33,012 nt of DNA from CALXCT01 sp964422185. Lineage in GTDB: Bacteria > Bacillota > Clostridia > Oscillospirales > Oscillospiraceae. The DNA lies in contig CAYRAG010000018.1 of NCBI GenBank assembly GCA_964422185.1, positions 1 to 33,012 of the forward strand. Reading direction: 5' to 3'. Under the pieces are notes generated by a model. The model made no database searches. It was given only the letters and a program-made list of their open reading frames with translations, and was not told where the DNA came from. The translations under genes and the position numbers were made by a program. This document shows positions 14,304-22,040 of this stretch, piece after piece. How positions within the stretch are numbered: the stretch's first letter is position 1; each line of letters opens with the position of its first letter.

Positions 14304-16039
14304 CCCGCATCCCCCTCCATTTTGTAGGTCTCCAGCGCCTGCTGGGTGTTCCACAGCGCGGCGTACGCGCCGCCCTGCCGCAGCAGTTCCTCGTGTGTGC
14401 CGGACTGGGCCACGCGGCCGCCGTCCAGCACATAGATTTGATCCGCGTCCGTCACATTTGCCAGCCGGTGGGAGATCAGGATGACGGTCTTCGTCTCCGC
14501 CAGCGCACGGATCTCCCGCATGAGATCCGCCTCGCTCTCCATGTCGATGTTGCTGGTCGCCTCATCGAACAGGTAGACCGGGCTGTCGTGGAGAAGGGCC
14601 CGGGCCAGCGCGAGGCGCTGGCGCTGGCCGCCGGACAGATTGCCGCCCCGCTCGGTGAGCATGGTGTCCAGCCCGGCCTCCCCCCGCAGGAAGTCCGCGA
14701 GGTTTGCCCGCTCCAGCGCGGACCAGAGCGCCGCGTCGTCCGCGTCCGGCCGGCCCATGCGCAGGTTGTCCCGCACGGTGCCCTTGAACAGGTAGCTCTG
14801 GCTGCCGACGCAGGTGAAATTTTCAAGCAGGCTCTCCCCGGACAGTTCGGAGATCTCCTCGCCCCCGACGGTCACTGAGCCGGAGTAGTTCCGGAGACGG
14901 CCGGTCAGGATGGACGAGAGCGTGGATTTTCCGCTGCCGCTCTCCCCCACAATCGCCGTAAAGCCGCCTTTCGGGAAGTCCAGACTGACGCCGCGGAGAA
15001 CCTCGCGATCCCCGCCGTAGGAGAAGCGCAGATCCCGGCAGGAGATGGAGCAGTCCTCCGGCACACGCCGGGTTTTCTGTTCCGGCTCCGGCAGATCCAG
15101 CAGCGCGAAGATCTTGTCGCTGGCCGCCATGCCGTTCATGGCCACATGGAAGTACGAGCCCAGCTGGCGCATGGGAAGGAAGAAGTCCGCCGCCAGCAGG
15201 ATAATCAAAAGCGCCCCGGACAGCGTGACATGGCCGCCGGCGTACTGGGTCGCCGCCAGAATCACGCCCGCCGCCGCGCCGCCGTAGGCCACCAGATCCA
15301 TGATGGTGATGGAGTTGAGCTGCATGGTCAGCACTTTCATGGTGATGGAGCGGAACTTCTCGGCCTCCTCGTTCATCTCCCGGTTCTTAAACTCGTCCGC
15401 CTGGTAGATTTTGAGGGTGGTCAGCCCCTGCAGGTTCTCCAGGAAAGTGTCGCCCAGCGCCGTGTACTGCCCCCAGTATTTCGAGAGCAGCTTTTTCGCC
15501 CAGGTCTGAACCGCCGCGATGGAGATCGGGATGAGCGGCACGCAGATGAGCAGCACCACCGCCGCCGGGACGCTGGTGAAGCACAGATAGACGAACAGGG
15601 TCAGCGGCGCCAGCATGGCGTAGAAGAACTGGGGGAGGTAGGAGCCGAAGTAGGTCTCCAGCTGATCCACACCCTCCACGCAGACCTGCACCACCTCGGA
15701 GGTCCTGACCTGCTCATCGTAGGACGGGCCGAGGCGGAGCAGTTTGGCGTAGATCCTCTCCCGCAGCGTCCGCTTGACCGCCTTTGAGGACAGGTAGCTC
15801 ATGCGGGACGCGCCCGCCGTGCAGAGAAACCGGACCGCCAGGGATACCCCGGCCACCGCCAGAACCGCCGCCAGCTCCCGCGTTGCCGCGGTATGGCGGA
15901 ACAGCGCCTCCAAAAACAGGGACAGCGCGGTCATCAGGGCAATGTTGGCCGCCAGGGAACACCACTGCAGGATGACATTTGCCGCGATGTACTTTCTGCT
16001 CTCCGGCACCACGCCGATGAGACGACGATTGATCATCAT
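14300..16039 (-). CDS. ABC exporter, fused membrane and ATPase domains, CydD-like
   Basis: Partner of the preceding entry and first gene of the pair. The 579-residue product carries a membrane domain (about 15-310) with a long cytoplasmic loop including QTWAKKLLSKYWGQYTALGDTFLENLQGL, close to the CydD pattern, and an ATPase with Walker A GESGSGKST, signature LSGGQRQR, Walker B VYLFDEATSNID, and switch histidine in ISHR. Both ATP sites of the heterodimer look intact. Start is the ATG at 16039 or the next codon, also ATG; a GGGGGAG site is 9 bases upstream of the first. It is transcribed from a near-consensus promoter at 16204-16232 with a palindrome over the start point. Confidence 0.86.
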   Translation of the reverse strand: MMINRRLIGVVPESRKYIAANVILQWCSLAANIALMTALSLFLEALFRHTAATRELAAVLAVAGVSLAVRFLCTAGASRMSYLSSKAVKRTLRERIYAKLLRLGPSYDEQVRTSEVVQVCVEGVDQLETYFGSYLPQFFYAMLAPLTLFVYLCFTSVPAAVVLLICVPLIPISIAAVQTWAKKLLSKYWGQYTALGDTFLENLQGLTTLKIYQADEFKNREMNEEAEKFRSITMKVLTMQLNSITIMDLVAYGGAAAGVILAATQYAGGHVTLSGALLIILLAADFFLPMRQLGSYFHVAMNGMAASDKIFALLDLPEPEQKTRRVPEDCSISCRDLRFSYGGDREVLRGVSLDFPKGGFTAIVGESGSGKSTLSSILTGRLRNYSGSVTVGGEEISELSGESLLENFTCVGSQSYLFKGTVRDNLRMGRPDADDAALWSALERANLADFLRGEAGLDTMLTERGGNLSGGQRQRLALARALLHDSPVYLFDEATSNIDMESEADLMREIRALAETKTVILISHRLANVTDADQIYVLDGGRVAQSGTHEELLRQGGAYAALWNTQQALETYKMEGDAG

Positions 16040-16060
16040 TCTTCCAATCTCCCCCTTACG

Positions 16061-16080
16061 GGATCCCCGGGCGGGGATCC
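16061..16080 (-). repeat. Inverted repeat in the leader of the ABC exporter operon
   Basis: Perfect 8-base arms GGATCCCC/GGGGATCC around GGGC, about 10 bases upstream of the ribosome binding site. It could form a small hairpin in the mRNA; it has no T-tract. Confidence 0.5.
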
Positions 16081-16180
16081 AGGATAATCCGGCTCCGCCA
16101 TGTCTGGACGCGGAACCCCGCTCTGCCTGTTCGCAAACACGAACCAGGCCCCAAAAAGAAAAACCGTCCCACCCTCAAAA

Positions 16181-16196
16181 GTTAGCTGAAACTAAC
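16181..16196 (-). promoter_or_regulatory. Palindromic operator candidate over the start point of the ABC exporter operon
   Basis: GTTAG-N6-CTAAC spans roughly +1 to +16 of the predicted transcript. A repressor bound here would block initiation. TTAG/CTAA half-sites are reminiscent of DtxR/IdeR-type metalloregulator boxes, but the spacing differs from the classic site, so the regulator class is only a guess. Confidence 0.45.
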
Positions 16197-16203
16197 CGCA
16201 GAA

Positions 16204-16232
16204 AGTATAGCAGACGCGTCAAATCCTGTCAA
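16204..16232 (-). promoter_or_regulatory. Near-consensus promoter of the ABC exporter operon
   Basis: Minus strand: perfect -35 TTGACA (16227-16232), 17-base spacer, -10 TATACT (16204-16209). It is among the strongest-looking promoters in the window, which fits a unit that needs repression. The rest of 16040-16367 shows only this leader and the terminator at 16297-16329. Confidence 0.75.
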
Positions 16233-16296
16233 CGGTTTTCCCAGTGGCGGCCGTACCCGGCCCGGCAGCCGCGGCAGAGCGCCGGGCGGAAACAGA

Positions 16297-16329
16297 GCAG
16301 CGCCCCGCGGACAGAGCCGGGGGCGCTGC
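16297..16329 (-). terminator. Terminator of the sigma/anti-sigma operon
   Basis: A 10-base stem GCAGCGCCCC/GGGGCGCTGC around a 13-base loop, with TCTGTTTCC on the minus-strand 3' side, about 40 bases past the anti-sigma stop. The T-tract is imperfect. Confidence 0.6.
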
Positions 16330-16367
16330 GATTTGTTTGTCAGAACAGCGATGTCAGAATGTCAGGG

Positions 16368-18383
16368 TCAGTCGTCCCGATCCCGCTCGTGATCCAGGAT
16401 GGAACCGCTGGTGCCGCTGATGGTGTACTCGTAGTCATATCCGTTGTAGCGGAACTCTATCTCATACTCCAGCCTGCCGTCGTCCCAGTCCTGCTTCACC
16501 CGCAGGCCGGAGACCTGGCTCTCGCTCAGGCCGGCGTGGTTGAGCGCGGCGGCCTTGGCCGCGTCCGCGCCGATGTCCGAGCCGCCGGAACCGGAGCCGC
16601 TGGAGGCGGGCGGGTTGGCGGGCGCCTGCGCGGCGGGCAGGGCCTCTGTCTCGTAGGATCTCACGCTGCCGTCCGCGGCGTCGATGGTGTAGTCGTACTT
16701 CGTGGTGCTGGTGAGGAAGTCCAGTTCGTACTCCAGCCTGCCGTCGTCCCAGTCCCTCTGGGTCTTCGTCCAGGTGACCTGGCTGTCAGAGAGACCCGCG
16801 TGGCTGAGCGCGGCGGCCTTGGCGGCGTCCAGACCGATGTCGGCGACGGAGGGAGCGCTGCCCGCCGGAGGGGTGGAGGCGCTGGGCTGCGGCGCCGTGG
16901 ACGGCGCGGCGGCGCCGGGGATGACTTCCTGCTCGTATTTCAGCACCGATCCGTCCGCGGCGTTGATGGTGTAATCGTACTTGGTGTTGTTGTAAGAGAA
17001 CTCCACATCATATTCCAGCCTGCCGTCGTCCCAGTCCCGCTCCGCTCTGAGCCAGGTGACCTGGCTCTCGGAGAGGCCCGCGTGCTTGAGCGCGGCGGCC
17101 TTGGCCGCGTCCGCGCCGATGTCCGTGGTCGTGGCGGACGGCTTCGGGGTGGCGGAAGCGGACGGCTTCGGCGTGGTGGAAGCGGCCGGCGGGGTGGAGG
17201 GTGCGGTGGAGGGCGCCGGTGTGGCGGCGGGGGCCGTGGACTGCGCGGGGGCAGTGGACTCAGCCGGCGCGGGAGACTCGGCCGGCGCGGTGGATTCCGC
17301 GGGGGCGGTGGGATCGACCACCAGCTGGCCGTCCGCGGGGTTCTGCGCGGCGCCGAGCACATTCGCCTGGCCGCTGAAGACCTCGGCGGTGAACGCGTCT
17401 ACCAGGTAGTCGTACTCCCGGCCGTTGACGAACAGCTCCACCTCATAGTGGGCGCGGGCGTCACTCAGTTCCGGATCCACATCCTGCGCCACATTGGCGG
17501 TGCCGTCAAGTGTGCCGGCGTAAGCCTGCGCGGCAAGGGCCGCGGCGTCCATACCGATGGGAATGCGGGTCTCGCTGACCCGGAGCAGGTCGATGAGCTC
17601 CTCCACCGAGAGGGCGGAGATGGCGTTGAGGGCGGCGGTGTCATCCGGGGAGGTGCCGTTCATCTCCACGACACGCTGCACCAGGGCGGCCTTGCCGGTG
17701 GAGATGCTCCGCTCCTCCTGCATGGTCGCGAGAGCGGGCAGCGGAGTGGCTCCGGTCACATTCTGACTGTAGACATTGCTGGTGTTGTCGGCACCCTGGA
17801 GGATGCCGTCCACCACGGCCACCAGTTCCTCCTGCAGGCGCTCCGCCCGGGCCTGGTCGCCGTCCTCCACCGAGATGAGGATGGCGGAGGAGAGCTTGTC
17901 CAGATAGCCGTTGCGCAGCAGGGAGCCCACAATGGCGTTGACCGCCACATCCAGCTTGGTGCCCTCCAGATCCGCGCCGCCGTCCATATCGAACAGAACC
18001 ACGGCGGCCTCCTCATTGAGAGCGGTGCAGGTGAGCACTTTCTCATCCTTGTTGACTTTCAGTTCAATGCTGGGGTTCACATCAAGGGAGACCACACTGG
18101 CTACGGCGTTGGCCTGATGGTAGAACAGTCCTCCGCCGCCCACCAGGGCGACGACCAGGACGGCCGCGACCAGCCCGCCGATCCAGGGCTTTCTCTTCTT
18201 CTTGGGGGGCGCGGGATTTTCTGCTTTTACTTCCACAATGTTGCTCACATTGTTCTTGTCATTCTTGTCGGTCATGTTGGCTCCTCCTTTCGCCTGGCAG
18301 TGGGCCAGGATGCCTTGCAGATCGTTCGGGGCGAAGTGTTCCATGGCGGCAGAAAGCGCTTGTTCCAGCTCGTGATCAGTCAT
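16368..18383 (-). CDS. Membrane-bound anti-sigma factor with RsgI-like middle domain and tandem PepSY domains
   Basis: Predicted regulator of the ECF-type sigma factor encoded directly upstream. Over 671 residues: a cytoplasmic N-terminus (1-62), a basic stop (KKKRK) and one membrane helix at about 67-87, then an external segment ASVVSLDVNPSIELKVN (95-111) that matches the middle domain of RsgI-type anti-sigma factors. A degenerate PepSY-like unit follows at about 277-338, then an Ala/Pro/Ser/Thr-rich linker (358-420), and three clear PepSY repeats at 421-486, 516-580 and 603-667, each with IG.DAAKAAAL.HAGLS and DWDDGRLEYE. Its start overlaps the sigma gene stop by 8 bases. The external part may sense peptide, wall or protease state; the signal is unknown. 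Confidence 0.82.
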   Translation of the reverse strand: MTDHELEQALSAAMEHFAPNDLQGILAHCQAKGGANMTDKNDKNNVSNIVEVKAENPAPPKKKRKPWIGGLVAAVLVVALVGGGGLFYHQANAVASVVSLDVNPSIELKVNKDEKVLTCTALNEEAAVVLFDMDGGADLEGTKLDVAVNAIVGSLLRNGYLDKLSSAILISVEDGDQARAERLQEELVAVVDGILQGADNTSNVYSQNVTGATPLPALATMQEERSISTGKAALVQRVVEMNGTSPDDTAALNAISALSVEELIDLLRVSETRIPIGMDAAALAAQAYAGTLDGTANVAQDVDPELSDARAHYEVELFVNGREYDYLVDAFTAEVFSGQANVLGAAQNPADGQLVVDPTAPAESTAPAESPAPAESTAPAQSTAPAATPAPSTAPSTPPAASTTPKPSASATPKPSATTTDIGADAAKAAALKHAGLSESQVTWLRAERDWDDGRLEYDVEFSYNNTKYDYTINAADGSVLKYEQEVIPGAAAPSTAPQPSASTPPAGSAPSVADIGLDAAKAAALSHAGLSDSQVTWTKTQRDWDDGRLEYELDFLTSTTKYDYTIDAADGSVRSYETEALPAAQAPANPPASSGSGSGGSDIGADAAKAAALNHAGLSESQVSGLRVKQDWDDGRLEYEIEFRYNGYDYEYTISGTSGSILDHERDRDD
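16383..17123 (-). repeat. Three tandem PepSY-domain repeats within the anti-sigma gene
   Basis: Units at 16926-17123, 16644-16838 and 16383-16577 encode near-identical PepSY domains separated by Ala/Pro/Ser linkers. A fourth, decayed unit lies at about 17370-17555. The similarity extends to DNA level in the shared blocks, so recombination between units is possible. Confidence 0.8.
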
Positions 18384-18960
18384 AACCTGCAGCTCCTCCT
18401 TCCAGTTGGCATTTCAGGCGCCTGATGGCACGGCTGTACTTGGACAGCACGGTGGACAAAGGCAGCTCCATCATTTCGGCGATCTCCCTGTGTTTCAGAC
18501 CCGCCGCCGTGTGGAGAACCACAATCTGCCGCTCCTGGTCGTCCAGAGACTCCAGAAGCAGGCGGATCAGTTCCCGATCCTCCGTGGTGACCGCGGGCGT
18601 GGGGGCCGGGAGGTGATCCCAGTCCTCAGGATCCATGGTGTCCTCCCTGCCGCGCTGTCGCAGCGCCATCAGGGAGAGATTCCGCGTGATGGACAGTATC
18701 CAGGCCATCGGAGTCCCTCTGGCGGTGTACTGTTCGATGTTGTCCCAGACCCGGATATAGGTGTTCTGGGTCACATCCTCTGCCTCGGCGTGATGCCTGA
18801 GATAGGACAGGGCCACGGCGTACACGCCGGCGCGGGTGCGTTCGTAGAGTTCCCCGAACGCATCCTGATCCCCATGCGCGACGCGGGAGAGTAGATCTTC
18901 CAGTATCTGGTTCCGTTCCGGTGAATCGGCCGCATCCGCCGGAATCGAGAAGATCAGCAT
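18376..18960 (-). CDS. ECF-type RNA polymerase sigma factor
   Basis: A 194-residue sigma-70 family protein with region 2 (AFGELYERTRAGVYAVALSYLRHHAEAEDVTQNTYIRVWDNI) and region 4 (LDDQERQIVVLHTAAGLKHREIAEMMELPLSTVLSKYSRAIRRLK), and no region 1 or 3, as in ECF sigma factors. I start at the ATG at 18958-18960, 8 bases after AGGAAG; the GTG at 18969 lies on top of that site. The stop overlaps the anti-sigma start, which is the usual coupling of such pairs. It lies 78 bases downstream of cca on the same strand. I could not find a convincing own promoter, so autoregulation is expected from the family but not shown. Confidence 0.9.
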   Translation of the reverse strand: MLIFSIPADAADSPERNQILEDLLSRVAHGDQDAFGELYERTRAGVYAVALSYLRHHAEAEDVTQNTYIRVWDNIEQYTARGTPMAWILSITRNLSLMALRQRGREDTMDPEDWDHLPAPTPAVTTEDRELIRLLLESLDDQERQIVVLHTAAGLKHREIAEMMELPLSTVLSKYSRAIRRLKCQLEGGAAGYD

Positions 18961-19038
18961 GCCATTCACTTCCTGTCATACGAGTAATGTCAAAACCGCT
19001 GTTTTTATCGCAGCGAATCGGAAAATTTTCGGGATTTG

Positions 19039-20247
19039 TCATTGTTCACAATCGCGGGTGTCCGCGTTTGTGCGGTTTGACGGAAACTCCGTCTGGAGCA
19101 GGGCGGTCAGCCGCTGCCTGGTGTTCTCCTCCGGGCAGTCCAGCACACGGCGCAGCAGGAATCTCTGCGCCTGGCCCGCCCGGGCGCCGGGGTAGCCCAG
19201 ACGGACGATCTCCCCGCCGGACAGCGCCAGATCCCGGACAGAGACACAGGGGCGGCCGGCCAGCAGCCGATCCAGCTCCGCCAGGGACTCCGCGCCGGAC
19301 ATGGCCGCCGCGGCGCGGCAGGCGTCCTCGCCGGACTGCGCCAGGGTGTGGCGCCAGGTGCGCGGATCGGAGGGAAGACCGGCCGCAAAGAGCGCCTCGC
19401 CCCGCGTGCACGCCCGGAGGGTTCTGCCGTCCAGCCGGAGGCCGCGCAGGAACTCCCCGGCGCCGGGAACGGCGCCGGTCTCCCGCAGCGCGGCGCACAG
19501 GCCGGCCCAGCGGGGGATTTTCTCACAGGGCAGTTCGTTCAGGCCGGACAGCGATCCGGGCAGACCGCCGGCCCGGCTGGCCATGAGGCCCAGGGAGAAG
19601 AAGTCCGCCGCTCTCTCCGGCCGGGGAGTGAGCAGCGTGTGCTCCAGCTCCGCACGCACCCGCTCCGCGGACAGGGCGGCCGCCCGGGGCGCGTTGCGCC
19701 GGATAGCCGCGGGGAGACCGGGATCCAGGGTAAAATCCAGCTGGGCGGAGAAGCGCACCGCCCGGAACATGCGCAGGGCGTCCTCCTGAAACCGGGTGTC
19801 CGGGTCGCCGACGCAGCGGATCCGGCCCGCGGCCAGATCCGACCGGCCGCCGAACGGGTCGATGACCGATCCGTCCGGGGAGAGCGCCATGGCGTTGACG
19901 GTGAAATCCCGCCGGGCCAGATCCTCCTCCAGCGTGCCGCCGAAAGTCACCGCGTCCGGATGCCGGCCGTCTGAGTAGGCGCCGTCCGAGCGGAAGGTGG
20001 TCACCTCAATGGCGCCCCCCGGCGCCGGCAGCGTGACCGTGCCGTGGCGCACTCCGGTGGGCACGGCCTCCGGGAACAGGGCGCGCACCTGTTCCGGCCG
20101 CGCCGCGGTGCACACATCCCAGTCCGCGGGGACGCGGCCCAGGAGCAGATCCCGGACGCCGCCCCCCACGGGGTAGGCGGCAAAGCCGGCGCCGCGCAGG
20201 ACGCGGCAGCACTCCAGAACCGGGGACGGTATCTGGCTGAAGTCCAC
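19039..20247 (-). CDS. cca: CCA tRNA nucleotidyltransferase
   Basis: Adds or repairs the 3' CCA end of tRNAs; class II polymerase-beta-like nucleotidyltransferase. Visible motifs are the GGGVRDLLLG fold start (about 28-37), the catalytic DWD (42-44), the RRDFTVNAMA block, DPFGGRSDL, and RFQEDALRMFRAVRF, all typical of CCA-adding enzymes. I favour the GTG at 20247 (VDFSQIPSPVLE), preceded by AGGGGG at 7 bases, giving 402 residues; a GTG at 20271 would add eight residues. The last 180 residues are more divergent, as is usual. It is divergent from murC and upstream of the sigma gene. Confidence 0.93.
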   Translation of the reverse strand: MDFSQIPSPVLECCRVLRGAGFAAYPVGGGVRDLLLGRVPADWDVCTAARPEQVRALFPEAVPTGVRHGTVTLPAPGGAIEVTTFRSDGAYSDGRHPDAVTFGGTLEEDLARRDFTVNAMALSPDGSVIDPFGGRSDLAAGRIRCVGDPDTRFQEDALRMFRAVRFSAQLDFTLDPGLPAAIRRNAPRAAALSAERVRAELEHTLLTPRPERAADFFSLGLMASRAGGLPGSLSGLNELPCEKIPRWAGLCAALRETGAVPGAGEFLRGLRLDGRTLRACTRGEALFAAGLPSDPRTWRHTLAQSGEDACRAAAAMSGAESLAELDRLLAGRPCVSVRDLALSGGEIVRLGYPGARAGQAQRFLLRRVLDCPEENTRQRLTALLQTEFPSNRTNADTRDCEQ

Positions 20248-20331
20248 ACTGCCGCCCCCTCTCCCGACCACCCCCGCCCTGTGTCCGGGCGGGAACGGCC
20301 CGCCGGGAACCGGGCGCGGGAAATGTTAGCC

Positions 20332-20360
20332 TTGTCAACGGGGCGAAAAGAGGATATAAT
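20332..20360 (+). promoter_or_regulatory. Promoter of murC
   Basis: -35 TTGTCA (20332-20337), 17-base spacer, perfect -10 TATAAT (20355-20360); leader of about 65 nt. Confidence 0.75.
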
Positions 20361-20432
20361 AGCGGCAATAGATAAAGCATATGACCCCGGACGCACAGTA
20401 TTATAATCTCAAAAAAAGGGTGTGTAAACCCC

Positions 20433-21809
20433 ATGGCGAATCAGGATATCAAAGAGTATCTCCGGCCCGGCAGACGGGTGCATCTGGTGGGGATCGGCGG
20501 CGTGTCCATGGCGCCCCTGGGAGAGGTGCTCCACGGGGCGGGCGTGGCGGTCACCGGCTCGGACATGCGGGAGAGCGAGATGGTGCAGCACCTGCGCGAT
20601 GTGGGGATCCCCGTGAGGATCGGGCATCTGAGCGGGAATGTGGAGGGGACAGAGTGCGTCATCCGCACGGCCGCCGTCCACGACGACAACCCGGAGATCG
20701 CCGCCGCCCGGGCGGCCGGCATCCCGGTGTTTGAGCGGGCGCAGGCCTGGGGCGCCATCATGCGGGACTACCAGAACGCGGTATGTATCTCCGGCACCCA
20801 CGGGAAGACCACGACGACCTCCATGTGCACCCATATCTTCCTGGCCGCCGGCCTGGATCCCACCGTGATGATCGGGGGCACGCTGCCTCTGCTGCACTCC
20901 GGCTACCGGGTGGGGCAGGGGGACACCATTGTCCTGGAGTCCTGCGAGTACTGCAACTCTTTCCTGTCTTTCTACCCCACCGTGGCGGTGATCCTGAATG
21001 TGGAGGAGGATCACCTGGACTTCTTTAAGGATCTGGAGGAGATCGAGGGATCGTTTCGCCGCTTCGCGGAGCTGGTGCCGGCGGACACCGGCGTGGTCGT
21101 CGCCAACGCGGACGACCCGGGCGCCATGGAGGCGCTGGTGGACATGGACGACCGGGAGCTGATCACCTTCGGCCTGGACGGCGGGGATGTCCACAGCGCC
21201 AACCTCGTGTGGGAGAACGGACTGCCGGAGTTTGACATCATGTGGAACGGCCTGCGGTACGCCCATGTCAGACTGAATGTCCCCGGCATCCACAATGTGA
21301 AAAACGCCCTGGCGGCCGCCTCGGCGGCCATCGCGCTGGGCGTGACGGGATCCTCGGTGGAGGAGGGGCTGGCCGGCTTCCACGGGGTGGGCCGCCGGTT
21401 CGAGTTCAAGGGGAAGTACCGCGGGGCGGATGTCTACGACGACTACGCCCACCACCCCAGCGAGCTGGACGCCCTGCTCACCACCGCGGAGAGCCTGGGC
21501 TATGAGCGGATCATCTGCGCGTTTCAGCCGCACACCTACTCCCGGACGAAAGCGCTGTTTGCGGACTTTGTCCGGGTGCTGAAGAAGGCGGATCTGGCCA
21601 TCCTCACGGAGATCTACGCGGCCCGGGAGCAGAACACCATCGGCATCTCCGCCCGGGATGTGGCGGAGCAGATTCCCGGCGCGGAGTTCTGCGCCACGCT
21701 GGAGGACACGGAGCGGCGCCTGAGGGAGCTGGCCCGGCCCGGGGATCTGATCCTCACCGTGGGCGCGGGGGATATCTATACCGTGGGCGAGAAACTGGTG
21801 GAGGGATAG
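20433..21809 (+). CDS. murC: UDP-N-acetylmuramate--L-alanine ligase
   Basis: Cytoplasmic peptidoglycan precursor enzyme that adds L-Ala to UDP-MurNAc using ATP. The 458-residue product has the N-terminal UDP-binding motif HLVGIGGVSMAPL, the ATP-binding loop SGTHGKTTTT (120-129), and the MurC blocks VYDDYAHHPSE and FQPHTYSRTKAL. Length is typical and the frame intact. The ribosome binding site (AAGGGTG) is modest. It is followed after 27 bases by an assembly gap, so the original downstream context is uncertain. Confidence 0.97.
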   Translation: MANQDIKEYLRPGRRVHLVGIGGVSMAPLGEVLHGAGVAVTGSDMRESEMVQHLRDVGIPVRIGHLSGNVEGTECVIRTAAVHDDNPEIAAARAAGIPVFERAQAWGAIMRDYQNAVCISGTHGKTTTTSMCTHIFLAAGLDPTVMIGGTLPLLHSGYRVGQGDTIVLESCEYCNSFLSFYPTVAVILNVEEDHLDFFKDLEEIEGSFRRFAELVPADTGVVVANADDPGAMEALVDMDDRELITFGLDGGDVHSANLVWENGLPEFDIMWNGLRYAHVRLNVPGIHNVKNALAAASAAIALGVTGSSVEEGLAGFHGVGRRFEFKGKYRGADVYDDYAHHPSELDALLTTAESLGYERIICAFQPHTYSRTKALFADFVRVLKKADLAILTEIYAAREQNTIGISARDVAEQIPGAEFCATLEDTERRLRELARPGDLILTVGAGDIYTVGEKLVEG

Positions 21810-21836
21810 GACGGTTCTCCTTTCGCCGCTGTGCCG

Positions 21837-21936
21837 NNNNNNNNNNNNNNNNNNNNNNNNNNNNNNNNNNNNNNNNNNNNNNNNNNNNNNNNNNNNNNNN
21901 NNNNNNNNNNNNNNNNNNNNNNNNNNNNNNNNNNNN
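21837..21936. other. Assembly gap of 100 N
   Basis: Exactly 100 undetermined bases, the conventional scaffold-gap length, so the true size is unknown. It lies between murC and the LCP gene. The bases just after it, CTTTTTTCC, look like the T-tract of a terminator whose stem may have stopped the assembly. Confidence 0.98.
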
Positions 21937-21945
21937 CTTTTTTCC

Positions 21946-21974
21946 TTGTGGAATCCCGTCCCATCCAGTATACT
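21946..21974 (+). promoter_or_regulatory. Promoter of the LCP gene
   Basis: -35 TTGTGG (21946-21951), 17-base spacer, -10 TATACT (21969-21974), starting just after the assembly gap. Confidence 0.6.
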
Positions 21975-22040
21975 AAAGCTCGCCTGCGCACGGCGCCGCC
22001 GTCCGCCAGGCGTGGAAAATCCCCCGGGGGTGTGCGCGGT

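Noticed and set aside
15801..18425. A long plus-strand frame opposite the ABC exporter start and the anti-sigma gene.
   Set aside because: Low-complexity Gly/Arg/Val-rich translation, opposite a recognised PepSY protein; it would also cross a promoter and a terminator of the other strand.
18961..19020. An ECF-type autoregulated promoter upstream of the sigma gene (an AAAAAC and CGTATG combination, or TTGACA alone).
   Set aside because: The candidate -10 lies almost on the ribosome binding site, and no partner box with good spacing was found.
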